DNA from: Verrucomicrobiota bacterium
GTDB taxonomy: Bacteria; Verrucomicrobiota; Verrucomicrobiia; Verrucomicrobiales; DEV007
Reading direction: 5' to 3'
Assembly (NCBI GenBank): GCA_020630975.1
Contig: JAHDID010000009.1
Span: forward strand, 98,306-162,305
DNA length: 64,000 nucleotides
A model generated the notes under the pieces. The model had not been told where the DNA came from. It worked only from the letters and a program-made list of their open reading frames with translations, and made no database searches. Shown here piece after piece: positions 25,820-35,091 of this stretch; position 1 is the stretch's first letter, and each line of letters begins with the position of its first letter. A program made the position numbers and the translations under genes.

Positions 25820-26599
25820 CTATCGACCGACCATGCTCGACATGATCTGAATCGAGCCGGCAGACAGAGTCGCTAGGATGCCTGTGGGACGGCCATCGAC
25901 CACTCTGACGACGGTGATGCCGATAGGGCGACCATCGAGCGTAAAAATAGGCATGCCCTGAGAATTACCGGCGGTGTTCACGTAGTAGGTGCGATCCTTT
26001 TTGTAAACGCCTGTGATGCGACCCATCACGAGAGTCGGCATGTAGCCAAAGACTGAGGAAGAACGCGACAGCCCCACCACCTGGTCGGCTGGCTCAGCTG
26101 GGATGAACTGCTTCAGATCGACCATGTCGAACTTTTTGTTCAGCACTCGAGCACTGGCTTGGTCTGGCAGGATAAAGGCGATGTCGGCATCGCGATCCTG
26201 GTGGACGACTTTGCCTTTGAGTACGGACTGATCGCCATAGCTCAGCTCGATATCGGTAAACTCAGTCTTGGCCGCTTGAATGGTAACCACAGTGGTGTCG
26301 ATCTGCGCTTTTTGCCCCTCTAGGCCCACAGCAGCATCGATAGCGGTATTCGATACACAGATGAGGCCATCGTCCCTCATGGTGATACCCAGAGTGCGTC
26401 GCTGCTGCTCCTTGGCGGGTAGCGGGTTCCCCGATGTCTTGGTGATGATCTTACCCTTCACCGTCACCACGACCAGGGTCGGCTTAAATTTCTCCATCAA
26501 ATCGCGAGCCTTTTGCTCGGGAGTCTGAGCCGAAGCAATGGAGGTGACGAGTGAAAGTGCCATTGCGAGGGTCAATACTAGTGGAGATGCGAATTTCAT
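25820..26599 (-). CDS. Secreted degenerate HtrA-fold protein (pseudoprotease), copy 1
   Basis: 259 aa with a signal peptide (about 1-24, AxA site SIASAQ). The body resembles an S1C (HtrA/DegP) trypsin-like domain, but the catalytic triad is broken: the usual NHV box is SNTAID (no His), GNSGGP is GNSQGMPIF (no nucleophile Ser), while the Asp region DADIAFILPD remains. No PDZ domain follows. It is 50-60% identical by eye in the core blocks to copy 2 just upstream. A peptide-binding or structural role is likelier than proteolysis. Confidence 0.75.
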   Translation of the reverse strand: MKFASPLVLTLAMALSLVTSIASAQTPEQKARDLMEKFKPTLVVVTVKGKIITKTSGNPLPAKEQQRRTLGITMRDDGLICVSNTAIDAAVGLEGQKAQIDTTVVTIQAAKTEFTDIELSYGDQSVLKGKVVHQDRDADIAFILPDQASARVLNKKFDMVDLKQFIPAEPADQVVGLSRSSSVFGYMPTLVMGRITGVYKKDRTYYVNTAGNSQGMPIFTLDGRPIGITVVRVVDGRPTGILATLSAGSIQIMSSMVGR

Positions 26600-26676
26600 A
26601 GTTAAATGGATTTGGGATGGGTGCGATTATCACCCTTCGGCATACAGTCTGCCAGTGTGTTCTTTTCAAGAAAAGC

Positions 26677-26712
26677 AAAAACGTGACATCCAGTAGCTGG
26701 TGTCACGTTTTT
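26677..26712 (-). terminator. Rho-independent terminator between the two HtrA-like genes
   Basis: Arms AAAAACGTGACA (26677-26688) and TGTCACGTTTTT (26701-26712), with an inner CCAG/CTGG pairing. T runs flank it on both strands; on the minus strand it ends copy 2 before copy 1. Its left arm matches the terminator at 27642. Confidence 0.85.
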
Positions 26713-26778
26713 CAAAAAGGATGGCCAGCCACCCTAACTCTTAGACGACTGGCAGGCCCTAGGCCTTAGAGGATAGCT

Positions 26779-27567
26779 TTACTTGGCTTTATCCATCGCC
26801 AAATCTGCCAGTACTTTGATCGAGCTAGCACCCAACGTCGTGAGAATACCTGTAGGCTCCGAATCAATCATACGGACGACAGTGATACCGAGAGTCTTGC
26901 CCTCTGGCGTGAGAATGGGCATACCTGCCGTATTGTTGGCAGTGGTCACGTAAAAAGTGCGATCGCCGCGGAATACTCCCTGAATCTTGCCCAGAGCCGT
27001 GAGCGGCATAAACCCATAAACCGATGAAGAACGAAAGAAACCCACCACAGAGTCCGGCTCAGCTGCATCTGCAGCATTAGCCAAATCGACGAAAGCAAAA
27101 GTCTTGCCAGCCTTCTTAGCTGAGACCGCATCTGGCAGGATGAAAGCGATATCGGCATCCAAGTCCTGACTGATCACTTTGCCCGGCAGCACGGTGGTGT
27201 CGCCATAGCTGATCGTCACCTTGTCGTAGGTCGTCTTGGCCGCTGTGATCAGCACGGTGTCTTCGCCGTAGCGCGCCTCATTGCCAGCCAACCCGATCGA
27301 AGGATCGATCGCCGAATTCGAAACCGCGATCAGACCGTTCTCCATAACCGTAACCCCGAGAGTCTGAGCAATATCTGAGCGCGATGGCGGCTCGCCCCCC
27401 GTGCTCGTCTCCACCGATACGGTGAGATCCATATTCACCACGACCAATGCAGGGACGACTTTTTCCTTAAGGGAGCGGACTTGCTCCTCCACTGTCTGCG
27501 CCAATGAAAGGCTAGGACTGATGACGATGGCGATGGTAGCGACTAGGAAACAAAATGTACGGTTCAT
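26779..27567 (-). CDS. Secreted degenerate HtrA-fold protein (pseudoprotease), copy 2
   Basis: 262 aa from the ATG at 27567, which begins a signal peptide (MNRTFCFLVATIAIVISPSL); the open frame upstream is ignored. As in copy 1, the His box is SNSAID and the Ser box is NNTAGMPIL, so two of three catalytic residues are missing, while DADIAFILPD keeps the Asp block. Shared blocks include SSSVYGFMP and TPEGKTLGITVVRMID. Copies 1 and 2 share the same leader (CATAGTTAAATG read on the plus strand) and a similar hairpin 75-78 bp upstream of the start, so the whole unit was duplicated in tandem. Confidence 0.75.
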   Translation of the reverse strand: MNRTFCFLVATIAIVISPSLSLAQTVEEQVRSLKEKVVPALVVVNMDLTVSVETSTGGEPPSRSDIAQTLGVTVMENGLIAVSNSAIDPSIGLAGNEARYGEDTVLITAAKTTYDKVTISYGDTTVLPGKVISQDLDADIAFILPDAVSAKKAGKTFAFVDLANAADAAEPDSVVGFFRSSSVYGFMPLTALGKIQGVFRGDRTFYVTTANNTAGMPILTPEGKTLGITVVRMIDSEPTGILTTLGASSIKVLADLAMDKAK

Positions 27568-27641
27568 AGTTAAATGATAGGTTATAAACGGTTCATAAAG
27601 ATCCTTCGCAGAACGGATTTTGTAAATCCCTGTATAAAAAC

Positions 27642-27676
27642 AAAAACGTGACATCCGGAAGACCCGAATGCCACGT
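27642..27676 (-). terminator. Terminator after rpsD
   Basis: An imperfect hairpin ACGTG-CAT-CGG / CCG-ATG-CACGT with single mismatches, followed on the minus strand by TTTTTG and further T residues. It closes the rpmJ-rpsM-rpsK-rpsD operon. The first 15 bases (AAAAACGTGACATCC) are identical to the terminator at 26677. Confidence 0.75.
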
Positions 27677-27706
27677 CTGAAAGTCTTGAAGATTGAACTG
27701 TATCTA

Positions 27707-28318
27707 CTATCGAGAATACAATTCCACCACCAGCTGAACGTTCACCATGGTGTTAATTTCCTCTGCCTCAGGGAGGCGGTCGACAGTGCCGGACAGCTTA
27801 TCCTTGTCCATGCTCAGCCAATCCATAACTGGAGTCGCCTGGGTGGCGTCGACCATGCGCATACCGAGCTGCTGTGAGCTGCTGTTCTCGCGGACAGAAA
27901 CCACATCGCCAGGACGGACGCAGTATGACGGGATGTCGACACGCTTACCGTTGACCAAGATGTGACCGTGATTGACGAACTGACGAGCTGCGCGGCGTGT
28001 GTTGCCGAGGCCCAAGCGGTAAACCACATTGTCGAGACGAGTCTCAAGAAGCTGAACTAGGGTATCACCTGTAATGCCCTTGCGGCGCTGAGCTTCAGCG
28101 AAGTACTTACGAAACTGCTTTTCGAGAAGACCATACTGCAGTCTGAGCTTCTGCTTCTCGCCGAGAGCGATAGAGTAGTCACTCTGCTTACGACGAGCTC
28201 CACGTGCACCATGCTGACCTGGAGGATAAGGGCGTCTTTCGAGGGCCTTTGAAGGGCCGAAAAGAGCGACTCCGTAGCGTCGGTTGATGCGATCAATTGG
28301 TCCGAGATAACGTGCCAT
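27707..28318 (-). CDS. rpsD: 30S ribosomal protein S4
   Basis: 203 aa, standard length. The N-terminal rRNA-binding part has [20 protein letters not shown], and the S4 RNA-binding domain has [20 protein letters not shown], then [21 protein letters not shown]. The N-terminal cysteine knot of zinc-binding S4 is absent (C- form). S4 nucleates 30S assembly and in many bacteria represses this operon. It is followed directly by a terminator; rpoA and rplQ, which usually come next, are not here. Confidence 0.97.
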   Translation of the reverse strand: MARYLGPIDRINRRYGVALFGPSKALERRPYPPGQHGARGARRKQSDYSIALGEKQKLRLQYGLLEKQFRKYFAEAQRRKGITGDTLVQLLETRLDNVVYRLGLGNTRRAARQFVNHGHILVNGKRVDIPSYCVRPGDVVSVRENSSSQQLGMRMVDATQATPVMDWLSMDKDKLSGTVDRLPEAEEINTMVNVQLVVELYSR

Positions 28319-28348
28319 GATATACGAAATGTTTGAAGTGGTTAAGGC

Positions 28349-28984
28349 TTAGACGCGACGAGCTTTCTTAGGGCGACAGCCGTTGTGAGGAACTGGGGTG
28401 ACATCCTTGATCTTGGTGATCTCGATACCCAAAGCCTGAACCGCACGCACTGCTGACTCACGACCAGCACCAGGTCCTTTGACGCGCACCTCGACCTGCT
28501 TCAGGCCGTGTGACATCGCCTGGCGGCAAGCATCCTGAGACACGAGCTGACCTGCGTATGCGTTACTCTTACGAGAACCGCGGAAACCCATCTTACCGGA
28601 GCTAGACCAGCCGATCACGTTGCCGCTGGCATCACTCACACTCACGATGGTGTTATTAAAAGTCGCTGACACGTGGACGATACCCACTGTGATGTTCTTA
28701 CTACCCTTGGCCTTGAGCACCTTTGGCTTCTCAACGCCTTCGGCTGCTTCCATCTCGAGGAAGATGTCCTCCGCTGTGCGAGGCCCTTTCTTCTCTTCGG
28801 GAGCAGGAGTCGCTGCCTCTGCGGCTTGACCCTCTTCAGCAGAAGCTGCTGCTGGAGCATCGCCACCGTCCTCAGACTTAGGCGCCTCTGCGGCTGCTGC
28901 AGCCTCTTCTTTTGCCTCAGGAGCAGGAGCCGCTGCTGCGTCATCCTTGACTTCCTCTGGTGCTGTATCGTTCTCTTCAGCCAT
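28349..28984 (-). CDS. rpsK: 30S ribosomal protein S11 with long acidic N-terminal extension
   Basis: 211 aa, about 80 more than typical S11. The core starts near residue 92 and contains [37 protein letters not shown] and the C-terminal [15 protein letters not shown]. Residues 1-90 are almost all Ala, Glu, Pro and Asp. The ATG at 28984 is the best start; no internal Met lies just before the core (ILE and MEA at about 75-79 are candidates for a shorter form). The extension would project from the 30S platform. Lies between rpsM and rpsD. Confidence 0.93.
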   Translation of the reverse strand: MAEENDTAPEEVKDDAAAAPAPEAKEEAAAAAEAPKSEDGGDAPAAASAEEGQAAEAATPAPEEKKGPRTAEDIFLEMEAAEGVEKPKVLKAKGSKNITVGIVHVSATFNNTIVSVSDASGNVIGWSSSGKMGFRGSRKSNAYAGQLVSQDACRQAMSHGLKQVEVRVKGPGAGRESAVRAVQALGIEITKIKDVTPVPHNGCRPKKARRV

Positions 28985-29023
28985 GATAGTTTGAGCGTAA
29001 AATTCGAAAAATTAAAACAGACA

Positions 29024-29395
29024 CTACTTGCGGACCACACCCACAGTCTTCTTGCGACCCTTACGTGTGCGGGCGTTTGTCGATGTGCGCTGACCTCTGA
29101 CGGGTAGACCACGACGGTGACGATAACCACGGTAGCAACCGATGGAAGTGATACGCTTCAGGTGGCCCTGAATATCGCGACGAAGATCACCCTCGATCAT
29201 CACACCACCGCTTGTGATAGCAGCTGCGATTCTACCCAACTGATCTTCAGTCAATTCGCCAGTGCGAATGTTTGGGTCGATACCTGCCTCGTCCAGGATC
29301 TTAGTTGCGGTTACCCGACCGATTCCGTAAATGTATGGTAGAGACGCTTCGATGCGCTTCTCGTTCGGGATTTCTACTCCAAGTAGGCGTGCCAT
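29024..29395 (-). CDS. rpsM: 30S ribosomal protein S13
   Basis: 123 aa. Recognised by [38 protein letters not shown], and the C-terminal [20 protein letters not shown] plus a basic tail ending in GVVRK. It contacts the 50S subunit and P-site tRNA in the 30S head. The ATG at 29395 lies 24 bp after the rpmJ stop. Confidence 0.97.
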   Translation of the reverse strand: MARLLGVEIPNEKRIEASLPYIYGIGRVTATKILDEAGIDPNIRTGELTEDQLGRIAAAITSGGVMIEGDLRRDIQGHLKRITSIGCYRGYRHRRGLPVRGQRTSTNARTRKGRKKTVGVVRK

Positions 29396-29419
29396 GATCT
29401 GCGTTATTATAAAATTCGA

Positions 29420-29533
29420 TTAACCCTGACGCTGCTTGTGGCGTGGATTTTTACAAATGACGCGCAGGACACCGTGCCGCTTGATAATGCGGCAATCACT
29501 GCAGAGTCGCTTTACTGATGGTCTGACTTTCAT
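29420..29533 (-). CDS. rpmJ: 50S ribosomal protein L36
   Basis: 37 aa, translated by hand: it starts [20 protein letters not shown] and ends NPRHKQRQG. Two Cys of the zinc ribbon are at C11 and C14 and a third at C27, with His33 as the fourth ligand, so this is the zinc-binding C+ form. First gene of the rpmJ-rpsM-rpsK-rpsD operon. In the 200 bp upstream, TTGACG with TACCAT 19 bp later is a weak promoter candidate; the rest of 29534-29736 shows nothing I can name. Confidence 0.95.
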   Translation of the reverse strand: MKVRPSVKRLCSDCRIIKRHGVLRVICKNPRHKQRQG

Positions 29534-29736
29534 GCGTCTAATTTATGGTAAACAGTGGTTGGAATTGCCCGTCAAACCTGTTATCACCTAGTCGGAAGAA
29601 GACCGAAAACGGAGCGGGAGATCAGGACAAAACCCACTCGTCACCGGAGAAACCGGCGCGAGGGTGAGACTTGTATCACAAATTCCCTCGATAGCAACAG
29701 GTGATTGGTTGAATTCTTTAAAATTTTTTAACCTTT

Positions 29737-30888
29737 TTAGCTCCGATTCCAATAAATCACCAGATTGTGGGTCTTTCTCCCCGATGCCACGATATCTATC
29801 CGGCCATCTCCGTCCAAATCTGCTAGCTTGATATCTTCCGTCGCGATGCCGTTTTTATCGATCCAGCTGGCCTGCCACACGCCTTGATTCACCTGACTGT
29901 AGATCTGGATCCCCATCTCATCAGCTGCATTCGGATGTCGCCAGCCGACCACGATCTCCTCTCCTGGAGCACTAGTCAGGTCTGCCACACCTAGAGCATG
30001 TCCCTGGCTGAGCTGATCGGTGAGCAATGTGCGCACCCAGGTGCCTTTCTCCTCACCAGGCGTGTAAGTGACCAGATCTGTCCCATGCATCGGCTCGATC
30101 GCCGCGATGAACCCCTCGCCTTTGCGCACCTCTCCGACTCCTTTGCACGGTGGTTGTGAATTCTGTGGAGATATGATCAAGGCGTTCTTATGCGAGTTAT
30201 CCGTCACCTCTCTACGGATAATGCCCTCGGCACCGCCGACGTAGACGAAGCTACCCTGATGATCAAAGTTGTGAGCCTGGTGTAGCGTGCGGTCGATGGC
30301 TTCGTGAGTCCAGCCCCTCACCTGAGTGGGCCACGCCAGATTGGGACGGTAAGTACGGACATTCACCCCGAGTTCACCTTTGCCGCCTTTGTTTCCAAAT
30401 CCATGTAAAGGCAGCACCACTAGACGAAAGGCCGAATCCGCTCCCTGCACCCAGCGCATCCGATGTACCGTGGGCTCGTGAAATAGCTCCAGTGGCTCCC
30501 ACAGCTCGGTGGGGTCTTTTTTCGGCCGGATCAGATAATGTACCGAACCAGAGGCGAGGGGTTCGATCGTATTCCCAGGATTCCACCGGCTGCCGACTGC
30601 TATCTCCACCATACCATCGCCATCGATATCCTCAGCAGCGATACAGACATTGTCACGCAGCGTGATATTGCGCGCCAGTGTGTGGTGTAGCCATCTCGGC
30701 GCCTGGTACCAGCCAAAGTGGCGCTTACCCGCGAGGAGGATATCGAGCTTGCCATCGCCATCGACATCGCCCACATCCACCCCGTAGGGAATCATGAGCC
30801 GGCTATCGATCTCCTCTCTTTCGAAATCAGCCGCATACAGACATGCCGCCCCGACCCACGAGGCTATCGCTAGCAGAATCGTTCTCAT
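29737..30888 (-). CDS. Secreted FG-GAP/VCBS-repeat protein
   Basis: 383 aa with a signal peptide (about 1-19). At least three calcium-binding FG-GAP-like motifs are seen: DVDGDGKLDILLAG (about 38), DIDGDGMVEIAVGSRW (about 92) and DLDGDGRIDIVASG near the C-terminus, as in beta-propellers. Such proteins are common and expanded in PVC bacteria; they are thought to bind glycans or proteins outside the cell. It stands alone; the ligand is unknown. Confidence 0.85.
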   Translation of the reverse strand: MRTILLAIASWVGAACLYAADFEREEIDSRLMIPYGVDVGDVDGDGKLDILLAGKRHFGWYQAPRWLHHTLARNITLRDNVCIAAEDIDGDGMVEIAVGSRWNPGNTIEPLASGSVHYLIRPKKDPTELWEPLELFHEPTVHRMRWVQGADSAFRLVVLPLHGFGNKGGKGELGVNVRTYRPNLAWPTQVRGWTHEAIDRTLHQAHNFDHQGSFVYVGGAEGIIRREVTDNSHKNALIISPQNSQPPCKGVGEVRKGEGFIAAIEPMHGTDLVTYTPGEEKGTWVRTLLTDQLSQGHALGVADLTSAPGEEIVVGWRHPNAADEMGIQIYSQVNQGVWQASWIDKNGIATEDIKLADLDGDGRIDIVASGRKTHNLVIYWNRS

Positions 30889-30942
30889 ACGATTTGAATG
30901 AAATGTGATAAAAGAGGCCCCTCGAGCGGAAGCCTTTGAATA

Positions 30943-31983
30943 TTACTCTGCGCCAAAGACGTACTCACCGTTTGAGGATACGGTCACATTGGGCGGATAC
31001 TTCATCACACCGAAGAAGTCGTAGCCCAACTTTAGATTTCCCCAAAAAGTCCGATACCCAGGATAGCCCGCGACTCTGGAGTCCATCCGCTTATCCTCCA
31101 TACGGAATGGAAAGCTGTGCACTCGGAAGAACCTCTGGCCATTATCCATGGCAGCAGCAGCGATCGTGTAGATCTCCTCCATATCCTCATCCCCCATCGC
31201 TAGGGAGCTGATCGAGGAGCAGCCACCATGCATGCGGACATGACTACCAGTACGCTGGTGGTGCTGGTCGTAGAGATTCGGATACCCGAGATCAAATGCC
31301 ATGTGGTAACGATGATCCGGCATCATCCGGTTTGGCGTGACGAAATAGAATCCCTCAGGGACCTGCAGATCGCCCTCGCGCTTTTTCGGACCGATCTTAC
31401 CCGAGCTAGCACAGATCGTGTAGACTTTGAAAAGGGCGTACTCTCTACGATGGCGAGGCTTCATCCACATCTCGCACTCTTTCTCCTCTTTAAAAATCCG
31501 CAGATAGATCGGCTGGCCGAGATTTAGACCAAAGCTTTTCAGCTCAGCATCGAGCCGCTCATTGTGCCGAGAGGCGACGCGGCTTGCCTTTTCGCTAAAG
31601 GGTACTTCGACACCACGCTGATTGCGCAATAGAGACTTGGCACCAGTGGCTATCGATCTGGTCAGCCCGCGATTTGGAGTGCGTACGGGTGGCGGAGGCG
31701 CGACTGTCTCTGGCGGCGGCACAGGCTTGGCGATAGCCATAGGCTTAGAAGACGCCGCAGGTTTCGGAGCAGGTGCGGAAGAAACCCTAGGTGCCTGCAC
31801 CCTACGGATGGAACGAAAACTACGCTCCGCAGTATTCGCCAGCACAGGCACCACAGCGCGCTGATTGGCGCAGACCTGCTCATCTGCTTTACGTTTCTCC
31901 GTAGCGAACCAGTCGCTCACGAACCAAGGCGAAAGCAGAGCAACAACGAGAAAAAATAACCCAACCAGCGATCGAGAAGACAT
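30943..31983 (-). CDS. YafK-type L,D-transpeptidase-like protein
   Basis: 346 aa from the ATG at 31983 (a GTG one codon upstream is less likely). One N-terminal TM or signal anchor (about 5-25) and a Pro/Ala-rich linker (about 65-105) lead to a YkuD-fold domain (about 150-290). The catalytic block is SHVRMHGGCSSISSLAM with a conserved Cys in HGGC; the SIxxxAM tail and following MEEIY match the YafK/DpaA branch. E. coli YafK cleaves the Braun lipoprotein-peptidoglycan bond; whether this one cross-links, anchors or cleaves cannot be told. It should act on peptidoglycan in the periplasm. Confidence 0.85.
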   Translation of the reverse strand: MSSRSLVGLFFLVVALLSPWFVSDWFATEKRKADEQVCANQRAVVPVLANTAERSFRSIRRVQAPRVSSAPAPKPAASSKPMAIAKPVPPPETVAPPPPVRTPNRGLTRSIATGAKSLLRNQRGVEVPFSEKASRVASRHNERLDAELKSFGLNLGQPIYLRIFKEEKECEMWMKPRHRREYALFKVYTICASSGKIGPKKREGDLQVPEGFYFVTPNRMMPDHRYHMAFDLGYPNLYDQHHQRTGSHVRMHGGCSSISSLAMGDEDMEEIYTIAAAAMDNGQRFFRVHSFPFRMEDKRMDSRVAGYPGYRTFWGNLKLGYDFFGVMKYPPNVTVSSNGEYVFGAE

Positions 31984-32066
31984 CACTGATTAGGTTAGTT
32001 TAAAATTTATAAATATTCAACAAATCTTAATAAACTTTCTCTTCGTCTTTTCGATCAGCAGGGCCA

Positions 32067-33389
32067 TTACACGACGCCAGGGATACGCATCGGGCGGATA
32101 GGCAGTTCGCCATTCATGTCCACACTATCAGGCACTAGCTTCTCATCGCTCTGGCTGATTTCCTCCCAGGTGATTCGCTTCCCAGAGTAGCAGGCATTCC
32201 GGCCGAGGATCGCCAGCAGAGTCGAATCGGCCACCCACTTGCCATCATCCTTGCGATCCCCACTGCGGATGGCTGCAAAAAACTCCTCATGCTCGGCATC
32301 GTACATGTTTTTCCCGCCCGTCCTCGGCTTGCGCCAGCGCCAGGCGTTTTGACCAGTGATCTCCGCCGACCCTGTGCCAAACTTGGCCACCCCTTTTGTC
32401 CCCACGATGGTATCTCCGACCGTGCGGTAAGAATCAACGAACTGTCGCCACTCCATGTGAGCTTTCACATTATTCGGGTACTCATAAGTGACGCTGAAGT
32501 GGTCATAGATATTGCCCTCTTCATTGGGGCGCTGCCTACCACCACTCCCAAAGGCTGCTACCGGAGGCTTATCACCAAAACACCACGCGATCCTATCCAC
32601 ATTGTGACAACCCTGCTCGACGAGCCCATCACCCGATAGCCAAGTGAAGTTGTACCAATTGCGCGCCTGCCACTCGGTATCACTCATACCCTCTGGCCGC
32701 TGACTAGCTGGCGGCATCGGCTTCACCGGTCCAGCCAGATACTGAGAGTGAATGCTCAGTATATCGCCTATCGCTCCATCGTGGATACGCTCGAAGAGAG
32801 CCTGCCCATGCATACTGTATCGATAGCAAAAGCCGCAGAGGACTGACAACCCCTTGGCAGCAGCGATCTCTGATGTCTCCCAAAACTGTCTGATACCAGC
32901 GACATCCGTAGCGCATGGCTTTTCGACAAAGGCATGCAGCCCACGGTCGACTGCGGCGCGGAAATGCTGGGGACGAAATCCCGGTGGAGTCGTGCACAGC
33001 ACCACATCGATCCCCGAATCCATGACCTTTTCGTAGGCATCGATACCGTCAAAGATACGCGACTCCAGCCCCTCGCTGAGTTTTGCGGTGACGGCTTCAC
33101 CTTTGGCCTGCAGCATGCGCAGCTTGCCCTCCGCTGCAGGGCGGAAAAGATCGCCCATCGCGTGCAGCTCGACATTATCATCGGCATTCAGCGCATTGAT
33201 CATAGCGCCAGCCCCTCGTCCGCCACAGCCGACGACTCCGATTTTTAGCTTCTTCGTATTTGGCGCGCCTGAAAGAATAGCCGGAAACCCTGCGACTCCG
33301 CCGACAGCTGCGACAGCACCTCCGGATTTCAGGAATGATCGCCGGTTGGCTGAAGGGTCTTGGGATTGGGATAGCTTGGATTCTTTCAT
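32067..33389 (-). CDS. Gfo/Idh/MocA-family oxidoreductase, Tat-exported
   Basis: 440 aa. A Tat signal (NRRSFLKSGGAVAAVGG, about 14-30) precedes a Rossmann fold with LKIGVVGCGGRGAGAMINAL. The Gfo/Idh active-site block appears as AFVEKPCATDVAG (Lys in EKP). The C-terminal domain (about 190-400) is the usual alpha/beta sugar-binding half. The family uses NAD(P) to oxidise or reduce sugars; Tat-exported members are expanded in Planctomycetes and Verrucomicrobia. Substrate unknown; the gene has its own transcription unit and is divergent from the DUF218 gene. Confidence 0.9.
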   Translation of the reverse strand: MKESKLSQSQDPSANRRSFLKSGGAVAAVGGVAGFPAILSGAPNTKKLKIGVVGCGGRGAGAMINALNADDNVELHAMGDLFRPAAEGKLRMLQAKGEAVTAKLSEGLESRIFDGIDAYEKVMDSGIDVVLCTTPPGFRPQHFRAAVDRGLHAFVEKPCATDVAGIRQFWETSEIAAAKGLSVLCGFCYRYSMHGQALFERIHDGAIGDILSIHSQYLAGPVKPMPPASQRPEGMSDTEWQARNWYNFTWLSGDGLVEQGCHNVDRIAWCFGDKPPVAAFGSGGRQRPNEEGNIYDHFSVTYEYPNNVKAHMEWRQFVDSYRTVGDTIVGTKGVAKFGTGSAEITGQNAWRWRKPRTGGKNMYDAEHEEFFAAIRSGDRKDDGKWVADSTLLAILGRNACYSGKRITWEEISQSDEKLVPDSVDMNGELPIRPMRIPGVV

Positions 33390-33541
33390 AGTCTTGGAAA
33401 AAAGGTTGAGTCAGGCACAGATATCGCCTCGATTGTCTAAACGACTAACGTACCCGCCCCTCTCCAACAATGGCGCGATCCGTCATAGTTGAGCGAGACT
33501 GTTCGTCACTTCGCTGGCACGACATAATCAAACAACAGTCC

Positions 33542-34366
33542 ATGGACTTCCTTTTCATTTTCAAAAAACTAGCCGCCCTAGGGCTCACCCCAGTGGGTTT
33601 CACCATAGAAATGATCGTGATCGGTCTGGTCCTAGTCGGCTACTCTCGGCGGATGCTCAAAAAGAAACCCGGGCCACGATTGCTTTGGTTTAAAGGAGTC
33701 AGCGGGGACATCGGCACCTTTCTCATCGGGATCGCCTGCCTATTTCTCTATTTATGCTCGACTCAGACGGTGGCGCACAGCCTCGCATCTATGCTGGAGG
33801 ATCGCTACACACCTATCGATGAGGTGAGCAGCACCCCAGACTACATCGTCGTGCTGCCAGGTGGCTACCGCTACGCAGATGATAAGCCTGTGTTTTCCAA
33901 TGTGGAGAGAACGACGCTCGTCCGGCTGATGCGCGGCATCGAGTACTGGCGCCAAACTCCCGAAGCCAGCATGATCTTCACTGGCACACCAGAGGAAGTC
34001 GAGTCGATGAGCGAGATCGCCATCCACTTCGGAGTCGCCCCGGATAAGATCATCGAAGAATCTGAGTCGCGCGATACCAAAGATCATCCCGTCTACACGA
34101 GAAAGTATCTCGAGGGGAAATCCTTTCTCCTCGTCACTTCTGGGATCCACATGCCACGCTCCGTAGCTCTTTTTCGTGGCCAAGGCCTAGACCCGACACC
34201 GGCTCCTACAGATCTGCATACCACCGATTTCAAGAGTCCGTTTCACCCCGCAAAATTAGCCCCTCACGTGAATAACTTGATGATCGTCGATGAAGTGTTT
34301 CACGAGACTTTTGGCATCATCTGGGCAGCATGGCGCAACCAGACTGAGAAGCGCGATAAGAAATAG
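33542..34366 (+). CDS. YdcF/DUF218-family membrane protein
   Basis: 274 aa from the ATG at 33542; the open frame from 33470 is less plausible. Two N-terminal TM helices (about 14-32 and 55-77) are followed by a DUF218 domain (about 90-255) with DYIVVLPGGYRYAD, a middle segment AIHFGVAPDKIIEESESRDT, and LVTSGIHMPRSVALFRGQGL. E. coli SanA and ElyC belong to this fold and act in envelope barrier function and undecaprenyl-phosphate metabolism, respectively. The role here is unknown but an envelope link is reasonable. Confidence 0.85.
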   Translation: MDFLFIFKKLAALGLTPVGFTIEMIVIGLVLVGYSRRMLKKKPGPRLLWFKGVSGDIGTFLIGIACLFLYLCSTQTVAHSLASMLEDRYTPIDEVSSTPDYIVVLPGGYRYADDKPVFSNVERTTLVRLMRGIEYWRQTPEASMIFTGTPEEVESMSEIAIHFGVAPDKIIEESESRDTKDHPVYTRKYLEGKSFLLVTSGIHMPRSVALFRGQGLDPTPAPTDLHTTDFKSPFHPAKLAPHVNNLMIVDEVFHETFGIIWAAWRNQTEKRDKK

Positions 34367-34405
34367 AAAGCCCGAGTGCAAAGCCTACTACGGTCGCAGC
34401 TAGAG

Positions 34406-35023
34406 TTAGCTATCGCTCTGGCAAGCCACCTGCGCCTCGGCATACTCTTGGAGAAAGTCCGCATGCCGGTCTGATCGATACTGAATCGCTCGGAAACCAT
34501 GGCGCAGCCCAGCTTGGTAATTCTCCTCTAGGTCATCGATGTAGATAGTGTGCGCCGGATCAATCTGGAGCTGAGCCACAGTCTTTCCGTAGATCTTATC
34601 ACTGGGCTTCATGCACTGCACTTCGTGGGAATAGATCGCCGCATCGAACGCCTGAAAGATCGAATACCTCTCAAACAAAAAAGGCACGTGAATACCATTG
34701 GTATTCGATAGCAGGTAGAGCGGAGTACCCAGACTTTTCTCGCGCTCGATCAACTCGACCATCGGCTGATTGAGCTCGAACACATCCTGAAACGCATCGA
34801 TCAAAAAGCCACGCTCTCCGGTGTAACCAATCGCCACGATCGTCCGGTCTAAAAACTCATCAGGACTGATCGTGCCGCACTCGAGCTCATCTTTGAATTC
34901 ATTGACCCGAGCAAAGATCTCCTCCGGCGCCACCGAACAGAGAGGAGCGATCTTGCGCACAGAGATCTGAAAATCAAAAGTCACGATGACCTGACCGATG
35001 TCGAATAGCAGCGAATAGCTCAT
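34406..35023 (-). CDS. HAD-superfamily hydrolase
   Basis: 205 aa. HAD motif I is LLFDIGQVIVTFD: the nucleophile Asp is present but the usual +2 Asp is Gly, as in the YihX/epoxide-hydrolase-like branch with FDLGNV. Motif II is LYLLSNTNG and motif IV is IYIDDLEENYQAG. A cap domain (about 20-80) suggests subclass IA. Substrate unknown, likely a phosphorylated small molecule. Convergent with the DUF218 gene. Confidence 0.85.
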   Translation of the reverse strand: MSYSLLFDIGQVIVTFDFQISVRKIAPLCSVAPEEIFARVNEFKDELECGTISPDEFLDRTIVAIGYTGERGFLIDAFQDVFELNQPMVELIEREKSLGTPLYLLSNTNGIHVPFLFERYSIFQAFDAAIYSHEVQCMKPSDKIYGKTVAQLQIDPAHTIYIDDLEENYQAGLRHGFRAIQYRSDRHADFLQEYAEAQVACQSDS

Positions 35024-35091
35024 AATCGCCGATACAGGACTGCAAGACTCGGGATTGTCTAGCGATAGGTATGAGGCGTATCGTTAGGCCT

